A DNA stretch of 64,000 nucleotides, taken from positions 62,001 to 126,000 of the forward strand of contig CAMPKA010000004.1 in NCBI GenBank assembly GCA_946887075.1, written 5' to 3'. The DNA is from an uncultured Salinimicrobium sp. GTDB taxonomy: Bacteria; Bacteroidota; Bacteroidia; Flavobacteriales; Flavobacteriaceae. Shown here piece after piece: positions 1 to 8,213 of this stretch (position 1 is its first letter; each line of letters opens with the position of its first letter). The notes beneath the pieces are model-generated. The model saw only the letters and a list, made by a program, of their open reading frames with translations, ran no database searches and had not been told where the DNA came from. The position numbers and the translations under genes were made by a program.

Positions 1-316
1 TGGTCGCGGTATTGCCGATATCCCCCCGCTTAGCATCTGCAATGGTGAAAATTTCCGGATACGTGCTGTTGAGGTAATCTATTGTTTTTCCCAGTGCTTG
101 TAACCCAGTAATTCCATAGGCCTCATAAAAGGCAATATTGGGTTTGTAGGCTACGGCAAGGTGATGGGTGGCATCGATGATCTCCTTGTTGAAGCGAAAA
201 ATCGGGTCTTCCTCCTGTAATAATGATCTGGGGATTTTGTCCAAATCCACATCCAGACCGATACAAAGGAGGGATTTTTTCTCCCGGATTTGTTCGATAA
301 GCTTAGCGGTTTTCAT
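1..316 (-). CDS. pyrF: Orotidine 5'-phosphate decarboxylase (partial, N-terminal part)
   Basis: Decarboxylates OMP to UMP, the last step of de novo pyrimidine synthesis, in the cytosol. The window holds only the first 105 codons, read on the minus strand from the ATG at 316; the rest lies beyond position 1. Visible motifs are [14 protein letters not shown] near residues 16-29, [14 protein letters not shown] near 55-68 and the catalytic [11 protein letters not shown] near 94-104, which carries the Lys/Asp centre. The longer N-terminus and these motifs fit the type 2 PyrF group. It lies 50 bases downstream of prfA in the same direction, so the two may be co-transcribed. pyrE is unlinked, at about 26.8 kb. 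Confidence 0.93.
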   Translation of the reverse strand, partial: MKTAKLIEQIREKKSLLCIGLDVDLDKIPRSLLQEEDPIFRFNKEIIDATHHLAVAYKPNIAFYEAYGITGLQALGKTIDYLNSTYPEIFTIADAKRGDIGNTAT

Positions 317-366
317 CGGTTGATTTTCTAGCTTCTGCCATATAGCAGACAGCTTGTTGATCTGTA

Positions 367-1443
367 CTAAAAAATATCGGAATTTTCCTTGAGCTTTTCG
401 GTGTTCTCCACCAACTGCAGCTCATCGATAATTTTCTGAATATCTCCATTGATAATATTACCCAGATCATACAACGTCAGTCCGATGCGATGGTCAGTCA
501 CGCGACCCTGGGCGTAATTATATGTTCTGATCTTGGCACTTCTGTCCCCACTTGAAACCATGGAATTTCTTTTGGCTGCGTCTGCTTCCATCTTTTTTGC
601 CAGCTCCTGTTCGTAAAGCCTTGACCGCAGCACCCTGAAGGCCTTTTCCTTGTTCTTGTGCTGGGATTTCTGATCCTGGCACTGGGCAACCAGACCAGTG
701 GGGATATGGGTGAGCCTGACGGCAGAATAAGTGGTATTGACGGATTGTCCTCCAGGTCCGGAGGAACAGAAATAATCGATTCGAACGTCTTTGGGATCAA
801 TCTCGACATCGAACTCTTCTGCCTCCGGCAGAACCATAACAGTGGCAGCCGATGTGTGCACGCGGCCTTGGGTTTCTGTCTGGGGAACCCGTTGAACCCG
901 GTGAACTCCCGCCTCAAATTTAAGGGTTCCGTAGACCTCTTCGCCGGACACCTCAAAAATGATCTCCTTGAATCCACCACTTGTTCCTTCGCTAAAATCG
1001 ACGATATTGTGCTTCCAGCCTCTACTTTCGATATATTTTGTATACATCCGGTATAGATCCCCGGCGAAAATACTGGCCTCATCTCCACCTGTCCCTGCTC
1101 TGATCTCCATAACAACATCCTTGGCATCCTCGGGATCCTTGGGAACGAGCATCATTCTGATCTTCTCTTCAAGGGCCGGAAGCTGGCCACGGGCCTCTTC
1201 CAGTTGCATTTTTGCCATCTCGGTCATTTCAGGATCCGATCCGTCCGCGATGATTTCCTCTGCCTCGCGGATATTCCCGGTGAGGGAGACGTATTTTTCC
1301 CGCTCTTCCATCAGCTTTTTCAACTCCTTATACTCTTTGTTGAGTTCTATATACCGCTTCTGGTCCGCTATTATATTGGGCTGTATAATGAGGTCGCTTA
1401 CCTCATCAAAACGCTGTTTAACTATGTTCAACTTATCTATCAT
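367..1443 (-). CDS. prfA: Peptide chain release factor 1
   Basis: Recognises UAA and UAG stop codons and triggers peptidyl-tRNA hydrolysis on the ribosome. The GGQ motif ([10 protein letters not shown], residues about 227-236) contacts the peptidyl transferase centre, and the anticodon-like PxT tripeptide is PQT at about 187-189, which marks RF1 rather than RF2 (SPF). Length is 358 aa, normal for RF1. The reading frame extends to a TTG at 1464, but that codon lies inside a -7 promoter element (1462-1469), and RF1 homologues begin near [13 protein letters not shown] therefore place the start at the ATG at 1443. pyrF follows downstream. Confidence 0.96.
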   Translation of the reverse strand: MIDKLNIVKQRFDEVSDLIIQPNIIADQKRYIELNKEYKELKKLMEEREKYVSLTGNIREAEEIIADGSDPEMTEMAKMQLEEARGQLPALEEKIRMMLVPKDPEDAKDVVMEIRAGTGGDEASIFAGDLYRMYTKYIESRGWKHNIVDFSEGTSGGFKEIIFEVSGEEVYGTLKFEAGVHRVQRVPQTETQGRVHTSAATVMVLPEAEEFDVEIDPKDVRIDYFCSSGPGGQSVNTTYSAVRLTHIPTGLVAQCQDQKSQHKNKEKAFRVLRSRLYEQELAKKMEADAAKRNSMVSSGDRSAKIRTYNYAQGRVTDHRIGLTLYDLGNIINGDIQKIIDELQLVENTEKLKENSDIF

Positions 1444-1461
1444 AACCGCTCTCTGAGAGTC

Positions 1462-1469
1462 CAAATTTA
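1462..1469 (-). promoter_or_regulatory. Bacteroidota -7 element for prfA
   Basis: The minus strand reads TAAATTTG, a full match to the Bacteroidota -7 consensus TAnnTTTG, 18 bases upstream of the chosen prfA ATG. I see no convincing -33 TTTG at the expected distance. The site helps decide the prfA start. Confidence 0.5.
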
Positions 1470-1677
1470 CAATAAAAACTCGGAGAAATCCATGATGGGT
1501 AATACTATCGAAATTCCTGCCACACCGCCTGCCACGGCGCCTGCTTCTTGTGGACTCTAACCAGAAACCTCTCCTGATACCAGCTCTTTATCTTCAGGAA
1601 AAAGCTTAAAAAAAGCCTAATTCATTGGGGAACTTCCTGCTTATGGCTATTTTTAATTACTAACCAATCAAACTCAT

Positions 1678-2475
1678 ATGGAAAGCAAGTTTAAGAAAAT
1701 GGCCCGGGTAGGCTATGTAGCAAAAGGAACAGTCTATGCCATTGTTGGAGTGCTCACCTTTAAAGCTGCCTTTAACATGGGAGGACAAAAGGCCGGAAAA
1801 ATGCAGGTCCTACAGTTTCTGGATCACCAGACTTTTGGAAATGTACTTCTTGTATTAATGGGATTGGGTCTATGTTGTTATGCCGGCTGGCGCTTTATCC
1901 AGTCTCTTAAGAATCCCGAACATTTGGGAAGCGACAGCAAGGGAAAGGGAAAAAGATTGGCCTTCTTTGTCAGTGGGGTTCTATATCTTGGTCTTGCGAT
2001 CATGGCATTTCTTCGGGTTTTTGGCTCCTCAGGAGGCAGCGGAGGTACCACATCCCCGCAACGGTCCTCCTTCCTGGCCAGTGAGACTGGTTTGATATTT
2101 TTAGGGATAGCTGGTGCCCTTATTATTTGCGTTGGGATCTACCAGTTTCTGAAAGCATACAGAAGCGACTATTTCAAGAAATTCGATCTCTATTCCATCC
2201 AAGAGGAAAAAAGGAGGAAACTGATCAAAAACACCGCGGAATTCGGGTTAAGTGCAAGGGGAGTTATTTTTCTGATCATTGGGTTTTTTGCCATTAAAGC
2301 AGCGCTCAACTCAAATCCCTCTCAGATCAAAACAACCGTTGAGGCCTTTTCTTTCATTCAACAGTCCTCTTATGGACCCTGGCTTATGGGACTGGTAGCC
2401 GCCGGTCTGGTGGCCTATGCCATCTACATGTTCCTTAAGGCCAAATACAGGCGATTTCCGGGAACGAGCATCTAG
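1678..2475 (+). CDS. DUF1206 family integral membrane protein
   Basis: A 265-aa inner-membrane protein built from three repeats of the DUF1206 unit. Each has an aromatic/basic start (ARVGYVAKGTVYAIVG at about 9-24, KRLAFFVSGVLYLG near 97-110, FGLSARGVIFLIIGFF near 188-203) followed by a second hydrophobic helix, which gives about six membrane segments. A Ser/Gly-rich loop near residues 119-130 separates repeats one and two. The function of the family is not known to me. The gene stands alone on the plus strand between divergent prfA and the convergent S8 protease, whose stop lies 6 bases away, and I see no terminator between them. The 234 bases upstream hold no clear gene. Confidence 0.85.
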   Translation: MESKFKKMARVGYVAKGTVYAIVGVLTFKAAFNMGGQKAGKMQVLQFLDHQTFGNVLLVLMGLGLCCYAGWRFIQSLKNPEHLGSDSKGKGKRLAFFVSGVLYLGLAIMAFLRVFGSSGGSGGTTSPQRSSFLASETGLIFLGIAGALIICVGIYQFLKAYRSDYFKKFDLYSIQEEKRRKLIKNTAEFGLSARGVIFLIIGFFAIKAALNSNPSQIKTTVEAFSFIQQSSYGPWLMGLVAAGLVAYAIYMFLKAKYRRFPGTSI

Positions 2476-2481
2476 GTACCA

Positions 2482-5244
2482 TCAGCGAACCAGCAGCTTG
2501 CTTATTCCGACCACTTCTCCATTTCTCAGGGCGCGGACAATATACAATCCTGGAGCAGTAGGTGTCAGTTCCACCCTACCTGAAAAACGGAAAAGAATAT
2601 CCTGATCCACCCGCCTTCCCTGCAGGTCAAAGACCTCAAAAGTCAGGTCGTCTCCGAGGGACAGTATGTTTACGGTTGCTCCAGACCCAACGGGATTGGG
2701 ATACACGGTAAAAGTTTTTGGACCTGGCAAAAAGATTTCAACCGCAGAAGTGTATACGGTTCTTCCATCTTTTAACTCCAGAGCCGCCCTGTACTGGTTA
2801 AAACCGGCCGGAACACTCGTGTCGATAAAATCAACGATGCCGGAATCCGCCGGATCAAATTTGGCAAGGCTGGACCAGCTATTTTTGCTTTTTCTCTCAA
2901 AAGAAATGTCCTGAATAAACCCACTCTGGCTCAATTGAAGACTGTTCGTAACGTTTCCTTCTTCATCGAGGAATGCGTAAAATCCTTTATAATGACAGTT
3001 CACACCCTGTTGGGTATAATCTATTGCCGTTCCTATAGGCCCGGGAACCTTTTCAAAAAAGGGGCGCACGGACCAGATCTTCTCAGGATATTTTTTCTTG
3101 TCAATGACGAAAAAGGTATCCACCGTCGTTGCCTGGATTTCCATGAACTGATGCCCCAGCGCGCTGACCGAATAGGAGGTGGCACCTGGAATCGCATTCC
3201 AGGAAATCCCGGCCTCCTCTGTGCAGTCATAGAGGACGGCCGGCAGTATTTCAGGAGCGATGACAAATTCCTCCGATAGAAAATACGTCCCTCCTATCAG
3301 AACGCGAAGCTGAGCAGTGCCGGATTCTGAAGGGATATCCCAGGACGTCATTCCGTCCTGAAGATGCTGATCGACCTTCATATCCTTCCATGGAGAGCCA
3401 TTGATTCTGAATTGGAAAGACCCGCTTCCCTCAAAACTGGTCTTCCAACGCAGAATGGTGTCGTTGGATTGCAGTGCATCCCCCGGACCGGGATAGGTCC
3501 ACTCAAACGACGATTCCCGGGAGATGGTGTAGGCGAGGTGGAACGGCTGTTCCCCCTGAAGGTCACCGGCGGTAATTATAAGTTCATAGCGTCCAGGCTC
3601 CGGATCTGCAAGGCTGACCACCTCCACAGGGTTTAGAGAATCCACACCCCTGGTCGCCCTTTCCGTCAGGTGATCCGGATCCAGGGTCCAGGGAAGATAT
3701 AGCTGGGCCGATGGTGAGACCACCCGCAGATTAAGGTCATTTATAAGGGCTTTTCTGTCCCCGGGGTTTGCTGCAGGATCCGTCCAGGCCAGGGCTATTC
3801 GAAGTTGGTTGGCCCCTGAAGGGACATTGATAGGGATTACCTGCCGGTCCCCTTCTGAATAATTGCCTGACCGGTACTGACCTTCCTTTATGATCCTTAG
3901 GCTTTTGGCGGCATCCAGGCTGCCATATCCGGAAAAATAATCCACATGGGGAGGGCCCACATCTTCAGCCGCCGCGATCAAGGCAGCTTTGACAAGAGCC
4001 GAGGCAGGAAGTTCTTGATGAAGTTCACGATAGAGATTCTGGACCAAAAGTGCTGTACCTGAAACCAGTGCCGCAGCGTCAGAGGTTCCCGCCAGGGCGA
4101 AGGCGACCAGTTCGGGTTTAACACGACCATCCGGGGCTGGACCTTTGGAACTTCGTTCCAGCACCTGCTTTTCGGCGTTTATCGCCCCTACAGTAATGAT
4201 ATTCTTGGCATACTTGAAATTCCCGGTGAGATTAGCAAAGCCTGTCATTCCTTTGTACTGACCATCCTGTGGGGTTTCCAGACCGCTGTTTCCAGCTGAA
4301 AAAACATGGACCAGATGGGGAAGTTGGTTGCTGTTCTGGTCGTATGCAGCAGCCTCGTTTCCATACTCATATTCCGGAACGGTTCCATAGGAGTGGTTCT
4401 GGACGGAAATATCATTCCTCTGATAAGAAACCAATGGGTCTGGGAGCACATTGAGAAAAGAGGAACTGGTTATCATGGCAGCAGGGGCAACACCCAGTCC
4501 AGTTTCACCCGAGTTTCCTGCACCCGCGATCAATGTTGCAATAACCGTGGAATGCTGGTCCACCATATCGTGTTCGAGGCCTGTATAGAAAAAACGGAAC
4601 TTGAGATCCAGATCAGCATTATTGATCAGCAATTCCTTGACCGAGGCTTTCAATCCTGACCCCCGGATATCAGGAAACTCATAATGGGCCTGATTGATGT
4701 AGTTCACACTGAGATCGTGAAATTGTACCGGTGTTTCCGTCACTGGTTCCCTGTAATTGCCTATATGAACCACCCTGGGGTCCGAAAGGAGGTTCCTCAG
4801 CCCTCTAGCATCTGCTGCCAGTAAGAAAAATTCTCCGTTATTCCCGATCCGGCGAACTCCTTTTGGAACATCATAAAATTCGTCCCCCAGTATCCGCACC
4901 GAAAAGAGTTTCTCCCCTACGAATTCGCGCTTCCCGAAGCCTGCGGATAACTTCCAGAACGGATCCAAGGTAAAAAACCTGCTTTTCCACTCGGGATCAA
5001 TTGGAACAGGGGTGTCAACTCTAAGAATCAGGACCCTATCCTTCGGTTTTTTCACCACCTGCAGACCTTCATAAATGTTAATGTTTTCTAAAGAGGATGA
5101 TTTATAAAGATAAAAACCGCTTTTAATCGTGTCATTCTCATAAATTTTAACATTCGTTAACATTTGAGGAGGATCCTGCGCCTGCAGCAGCCCCAGCGCA
5201 AAAAACGGGAGAACGGAGGATAAAAACAGCTTTTTCCTTAACAC
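2482..5244 (-). CDS. Secreted S8 (subtilisin-like) serine peptidase with T9SS C-terminal sorting domain
   Basis: A 920-aa secreted protease. A signal peptide (about residues 1-22, ending LGLLQAQ) is followed by an N-domain and a peptidase S8 domain at about 195-450. His231 (DQHSTVIATLIAG), Asn319 of the oxyanion hole (FSAGNSG) and Ser388 (AGTSDAAALVSG) are visible. The catalytic Asp is not in the usual DTG context; the region is VKELLINNADLDLK, 204-215. Beta-sandwich regions follow, and the last 80 residues form a type A T9SS sorting domain (YPNP start, FDLQGRRV, GLYIVR, ending KLLVR). This implies export by Sec and then T9SS to the cell surface or medium. The frame opens with GTG at 5244 and no in-frame ATG lies just upstream. 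Confidence 0.88.
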   Translation of the reverse strand: MLRKKLFLSSVLPFFALGLLQAQDPPQMLTNVKIYENDTIKSGFYLYKSSSLENINIYEGLQVVKKPKDRVLILRVDTPVPIDPEWKSRFFTLDPFWKLSAGFGKREFVGEKLFSVRILGDEFYDVPKGVRRIGNNGEFFLLAADARGLRNLLSDPRVVHIGNYREPVTETPVQFHDLSVNYINQAHYEFPDIRGSGLKASVKELLINNADLDLKFRFFYTGLEHDMVDQHSTVIATLIAGAGNSGETGLGVAPAAMITSSSFLNVLPDPLVSYQRNDISVQNHSYGTVPEYEYGNEAAAYDQNSNQLPHLVHVFSAGNSGLETPQDGQYKGMTGFANLTGNFKYAKNIITVGAINAEKQVLERSSKGPAPDGRVKPELVAFALAGTSDAAALVSGTALLVQNLYRELHQELPASALVKAALIAAAEDVGPPHVDYFSGYGSLDAAKSLRIIKEGQYRSGNYSEGDRQVIPINVPSGANQLRIALAWTDPAANPGDRKALINDLNLRVVSPSAQLYLPWTLDPDHLTERATRGVDSLNPVEVVSLADPEPGRYELIITAGDLQGEQPFHLAYTISRESSFEWTYPGPGDALQSNDTILRWKTSFEGSGSFQFRINGSPWKDMKVDQHLQDGMTSWDIPSESGTAQLRVLIGGTYFLSEEFVIAPEILPAVLYDCTEEAGISWNAIPGATSYSVSALGHQFMEIQATTVDTFFVIDKKKYPEKIWSVRPFFEKVPGPIGTAIDYTQQGVNCHYKGFYAFLDEEGNVTNSLQLSQSGFIQDISFERKSKNSWSSLAKFDPADSGIVDFIDTSVPAGFNQYRAALELKDGRTVYTSAVEIFLPGPKTFTVYPNPVGSGATVNILSLGDDLTFEVFDLQGRRVDQDILFRFSGRVELTPTAPGLYIVRALRNGEVVGISKLLVR

Positions 5245-5336
5245 GATGACCTTGGATTTGCAGAAATCTTTTTTCTATATTGATCGCTAATAAACAACGT
5301 TTTAACCTAAACCACTAACTTAAATTAATTTTTATT

Positions 5337-6179
5337 ATGAAGAAAAAACGACTCTTTAAGACCCTTTTTTCTGCGGCACTGGGTGCCACTCTTTTTGTTT
5401 CCTGCCAGTCCGATTCCGAGCCTGCGGCAAATGAACAAAACCTGGATCAGATCGAAGACAAACTGATCAGCCTGGGCTTTGACACCGCTACTCTGCATGC
5501 GACCACCTTCAATGGGCAATCAGGTTTTGCTGTGGAGGGAGATATCTTCCTTACTGCTGAACAGATCAACAACATGATGCCGCCACAGACCGTAAGCAAC
5601 GGTGAAATTCACACAGAACACTACCGCACCACGAATCTGGTAAGTTCTCCAAGGACGATACAGGTCTACATGGATTCGGACTTCAACAGTACGATGCAGG
5701 CCGCTTTCGACGAAGCCTTAGCCCGTTACAACTCCCTGGGGCTCGGTCTTACTTTCCAGAGGGCTTCAAGCGAAGGGGCTGACATCGACATTCTTTCCCA
5801 GAAGTTAAAGCGTTATATGGGATACATCATCCTTGGCCGAAGTGCCGGTTTCCCAGACGAGTATGGAAACCCGGCTACCCCCATCGTTCTGAACTCTGAC
5901 GTTTACGATCCAAAAAGAGGGAGCATCCCTGCTGATGCCGTGACCGTAATCGCTCATGAGATCGGACATGCCATCGGATTCCGCCACACGGATTATATGG
6001 ATCGCTCCTTTAGCTGTGGAGGAAGTTATTCCAATGAAGGCGCCGCTGATGTAGGTGCCGTTTACATTCCCGGGACCCCATCGGGACCTGAGAATGGATC
6101 TTACATGCTGGCCTGTAGCGACGGTACGGACCGTCCCTTCACCTCTGGTGATGTGACCGCCCTGACCACCGTCTACTAA
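5337..6179 (+). CDS. M57 (HEIGH-type) zinc metalloprotease, putative lipoprotein
   Basis: A 280-aa predicted secreted protease. The N-terminus has a lipoprotein signal ending LFVSC, so Cys21 is the likely lipidation site. The zinc site HEIGHAIGFRHTD (about residues 205-217) is the HExxHxxGxxH metzincin-like pattern of the peptidase M57 family, with ligands H205, H209 and H215. Upstream, a beta strand with YMDSDFNSTM and an Asp-rich loop precede the catalytic helix, and the C-terminal part has two cysteines that could pair (SFSCGG and MLACSDG). It is transcribed alone and ends at a strong hairpin terminator at 6203. It diverges from the S8 protease, so two secreted proteases share one 92-base intergenic region. 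Confidence 0.85.
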   Translation: MKKKRLFKTLFSAALGATLFVSCQSDSEPAANEQNLDQIEDKLISLGFDTATLHATTFNGQSGFAVEGDIFLTAEQINNMMPPQTVSNGEIHTEHYRTTNLVSSPRTIQVYMDSDFNSTMQAAFDEALARYNSLGLGLTFQRASSEGADIDILSQKLKRYMGYIILGRSAGFPDEYGNPATPIVLNSDVYDPKRGSIPADAVTVIAHEIGHAIGFRHTDYMDRSFSCGGSYSNEGAADVGAVYIPGTPSGPENGSYMLACSDGTDRPFTSGDVTALTTVY

Positions 6180-6202
6180 TCAATTCCTTTACCAGCTAAA
6201 AG

Positions 6203-6234
6203 GGAGCCGGAAAATTACCGGCTCCTTTTTTTTT
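6203..6234 (+). terminator. Intrinsic terminator of the M57 protease gene (bidirectional)
   Basis: An 8-bp perfect stem GGAGCCGG/CCGGCTCC with loop AAAATTA is followed by nine T. The A-run on the left side makes it usable also from the minus strand, where the rhodanese gene ends at 6233. Confidence 0.92.
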
Positions 6235-6550
6235 ACAGGTCCTGGGACGTCTCCCCCTCCCACTCCGAAAATCCACCTTTCAGGTTGTAAGTTGTCTTGA
6301 AACCTTTCTGCTCCATGATGGCGCAGGCCTGTGCGCTCCGTTTCCCAGACCGGCAATACAGGTAGTAGTGTTTTTCCGGATCCAGTTTCTCAATCTCCTC
6401 AATGAATTCCGCCCCCTGATAAATGTCCAAATTCTTGGCTCCTGGAATATAACCGGCCTCCAGTTCTTCTTCGGTGCGTACATCGATTATCTCTGCTTTT
6501 GGATCCTTTTCCAGTTGCGCTCTCCATTCTTCCTGTGACAGTTCCTTCAT
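6233..6550 (-). CDS. Single-domain rhodanese-like sulfurtransferase
   Basis: A 105-aa single rhodanese domain that would bind or transfer sulfane sulfur in the cytosol. Motifs are AEIIDVRTEEELEAGYIPGA near residues 18-37 and the active-site loop CRSGKRSAQA, whose Cys is the persulfide-forming residue, near 66-75; it ends with a GGFSEWEG turn. A reading frame runs up to 6619, but a perfect -7 element on this strand (TACCTTTG, 6574-6581) lies inside that extension and homologues begin at MKELSQEEW, so the ATG at 6550 is the start. Its 3' end shares the hairpin terminator with the convergent M57 gene. No partner gene is evident. Confidence 0.9.
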   Translation of the reverse strand: MKELSQEEWRAQLEKDPKAEIIDVRTEEELEAGYIPGAKNLDIYQGAEFIEEIEKLDPEKHYYLYCRSGKRSAQACAIMEQKGFKTTYNLKGGFSEWEGETSQDL

Positions 6551-6573
6551 AATAAGTTCATTTGTGATTTCTG

Positions 6574-6581
6574 CAAAGGTA
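6574..6581 (-). promoter_or_regulatory. -7 promoter element for the rhodanese gene
   Basis: The minus strand reads TACCTTTG, a full TAnnTTTG match, 23 bases upstream of the ATG at 6550. This gives a short 5' leader and supports the shorter start. No clear -33 TTTG is seen. Confidence 0.5.
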
Positions 6582-6660
6582 CGAATCTGGTCAAATGATT
6601 CCAGAGGAACTTCCTGCATACAATTCTTAAAAAAACTTTTTTTAAATTCAGATTTCCCTA

Positions 6661-6668
6661 TATATTTG
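6661..6668 (+). promoter_or_regulatory. -7 promoter element of the trp operon
   Basis: TATATTTG is a full match to TAnnTTTG and ends 6 bases before the leader-peptide ATG at 6675. Transcription would start at about 6672-6677, so the transcript would begin at or within a few bases of the leader start codon. Upstream lies a T-run (6637-6643) rather than a clean TTTG at the -33 position. Confidence 0.6.
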
Positions 6669-6674
6669 TCCCAA

Positions 6675-6731
6675 ATGAAACCGATTCAAAACAAAACATG
6701 GTGGTGGAAGAACTTACGTCCTGAGTCGTGA
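6675..6731 (+). CDS. trpL: trp operon leader peptide (18 aa, three tandem Trp codons)
   Basis: The frame encodes MKPIQNKTWWWKNLRPES and stops at TGA 6729-6731. Codons 9-11 (6699-6707) are TGG TGG TGG, an extreme enrichment for a rare codon just ahead of the trp operon. It is followed by mutually exclusive hairpins and a terminator 24 bases before trpE. This is the layout of a ribosome-mediated attenuator: stalling at Trp codons when charged tRNA-Trp is low favours the antiterminator, while completing translation to the stop covers region 2 and lets the terminator form. No Shine-Dalgarno is seen and the promoter suggests little or no 5' leader. What is seen is the peptide and the complementarity; the mechanism is inferred from known trp attenuators. 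Confidence 0.88.
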   Translation: MKPIQNKTWWWKNLRPES

Positions 6732-6783
6732 GCAATTCCTCCTGTATAAATACAAAGGCTTGTCAACACGACAAGCCTTTTTT
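6713..6783 (+). promoter_or_regulatory. trp attenuator: pause (1:2), antiterminator (2:3) and terminator (3:4) hairpins
   Basis: Three pairings can be drawn by hand. 1:2 is CTTACG (6713-6718) with CGTGAG (6727-6732), one G-U pair, loop of 8. 2:3 is GTCGTG (6725-6730) with CACGAC (6767-6772), extended by GCAA (6732-6735) with TTGT (6760-6763). 3:4 is AAAGGCTTGTC (6754-6764) with GACAAGCCTTT (6770-6780), loop AACAC, followed by T to 6783. Pairing 2:3 consumes parts of both arms of 3:4, so they exclude each other; 1:2 competes with 2:3. Region 2 overlaps the leader stop codon, and the Trp codons lie upstream of region 1, as the model requires. Confidence 0.85.
6754..6783 (+). terminator. Attenuator terminator of the trp operon
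   Basis: An 11-bp perfect stem with a 5-base loop (AACAC) ends in a run of six T (6778-6783), 24 bases before the trpE ATG. It has no other gene to terminate than the leader, which marks it as a conditional terminator. Confidence 0.92.
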
Positions 6784-6807
6784 GTTTCATCAAGACCGAT
6801 TAAATAG

Positions 6808-8202
6808 ATGTTTACACTGAAAACTACTTATAAAAAGCTTTTGGCTGATACCTTTACTCCTGTCAGCTTGTATCTCAGGATCAGGGATAGGTTTCCCAAC
6901 AGCCTTTTGCTTGAGAGCAGTGATTACCATGGTACCGAAAACAGCTTTTCCTATATCTGCTGTAACCCGATCGCCTCTGTAAAAGTTGAAAAAGAAATTC
7001 TTTCAGAAACGTTTCCCGATGGGAGCCAGAAACAAACCCCTATTACTCCGGAAGTGAAATTACCAGAAGCCATCCAGGAATTCTCCAGGAAGTTTCGTAC
7101 CACAGGTCCGGATTTCGGTTTCATTAACCAGGGACTTTTTGGTTTTATTGCCTACGACGGAGTGCGCTATTTCGAAGAGATCGTACTCAGTAAGAAAAGC
7201 GGCGATTTGGACCTTCCTGAGCTATATTATGCAGTTTACCAGAATATCATAGCCATCAATCACTTTAACAATGAAGCCTACATCTTTGACCATAGCTTTA
7301 ACTCAGGAAACAGATTGGAGGAGATCGAACAGCTGCTGCGACTGAAAAACTTTGCCTCATATCCTTTTTCCCTCCAGGGAGAGCAGGAATCGAACGAAAG
7401 CGATGAATCCTACCGACAGATAGTGGCGAAGGCCCGAGAGCATTGTCATCGAGGGGATGTGTTTCAGATGGTCCTTTCTCGACGTTTTTCGCAGGGTTTC
7501 AGGGGAGATGAATTCAATGTCTATCGCGCCCTGCGCAATATTAATCCCTCGCCCTATCTCTTCTTCTTCGATTACGGCAGTTTCAAGATCTTCGGAAGTT
7601 CTCCCGAAGCCCAACTGGTGGTAAAAAATGAAAAGGCAGAGATTCATCCGATTGCCGGCACCTTCCGGCGAACCGGAAACGATGCGCAGGATGCTGAAAA
7701 TGCAGAACGCCTGGCTGCTGATGATAAAGAAAATTCGGAACATGTGATGCTGGTGGATCTCGCCAGGAATGACCTGAGCAGACATGGTTCTCAGGTCAGG
7801 ATAGAAACCTACAAGGAAATCCAATACTTCTCCCATGTCATTCACCTCGTCAGTAAGGTCAGTGCCGTAAAGGATGGAGATACAGATACCATGCGGATTG
7901 TAGCCGACACTTTTCCAGCAGGTACTTTGAGCGGGGCGCCAAAGTTCCGGGCCATGGAACTGATAGAGCAATACGAAAATGTGAATCGGGATTTCTACGG
8001 AGGGGCCATCGGTTTTATGGACTTCAGCGGGAACTTTAACCATGCGATTATAATCAGATCTTTTCTGAGCAAAAATCACCGCCTTCATTACCAGGCGGGA
8101 GCAGGAATAGTGGCGGATTCAACGGAGGAAAACGAACTTCAGGAAGTATATAACAAAACAAGAGCCCTTCAGCAGGCAATGCTATTGGCGGAAGATATTT
8201 GA
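6808..8202 (+). CDS. trpE: Anthranilate synthase component I
   Basis: Converts chorismate to anthranilate using ammonia delivered by TrpG; first committed step of tryptophan synthesis, cytosolic. The protein is 464 aa. The N-domain has the LLLESS element (residues 33-38) that forms the tryptophan feedback site in TrpE proteins. The C-terminal chorismate-binding domain (about 195-455) shows PIAGTFRR, LVDLARNDLSRHG, AGTLSGAPKFRAMELI and GAGIVADSTEENE. It is the first structural gene after the attenuator, and its stop is followed at once by trpG. Regulation is thus likely both by Trp-tRNA-dependent attenuation and by feedback inhibition. Confidence 0.97.
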   Translation: MFTLKTTYKKLLADTFTPVSLYLRIRDRFPNSLLLESSDYHGTENSFSYICCNPIASVKVEKEILSETFPDGSQKQTPITPEVKLPEAIQEFSRKFRTTGPDFGFINQGLFGFIAYDGVRYFEEIVLSKKSGDLDLPELYYAVYQNIIAINHFNNEAYIFDHSFNSGNRLEEIEQLLRLKNFASYPFSLQGEQESNESDESYRQIVAKAREHCHRGDVFQMVLSRRFSQGFRGDEFNVYRALRNINPSPYLFFFDYGSFKIFGSSPEAQLVVKNEKAEIHPIAGTFRRTGNDAQDAENAERLAADDKENSEHVMLVDLARNDLSRHGSQVRIETYKEIQYFSHVIHLVSKVSAVKDGDTDTMRIVADTFPAGTLSGAPKFRAMELIEQYENVNRDFYGGAIGFMDFSGNFNHAIIIRSFLSKNHRLHYQAGAGIVADSTEENELQEVYNKTRALQQAMLLAEDI

Positions 8203-8213
8203 ATGCAAAGGCA

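Noticed and set aside
1492..1560. 22-codon frame with a partial 12-base repeat (CCTGCCAC) upstream of the DUF1206 gene
   Set aside because: Too short and without a start signal or relatives that I can name. The repeat is only two imperfect copies. It is more likely chance in the prfA upstream region.
7357..8088. 243-codon minus-strand frame within trpE
   Set aside because: Entirely antisense to the chorismate-binding domain of trpE, with no motifs and no promoter. It is a shadow frame.
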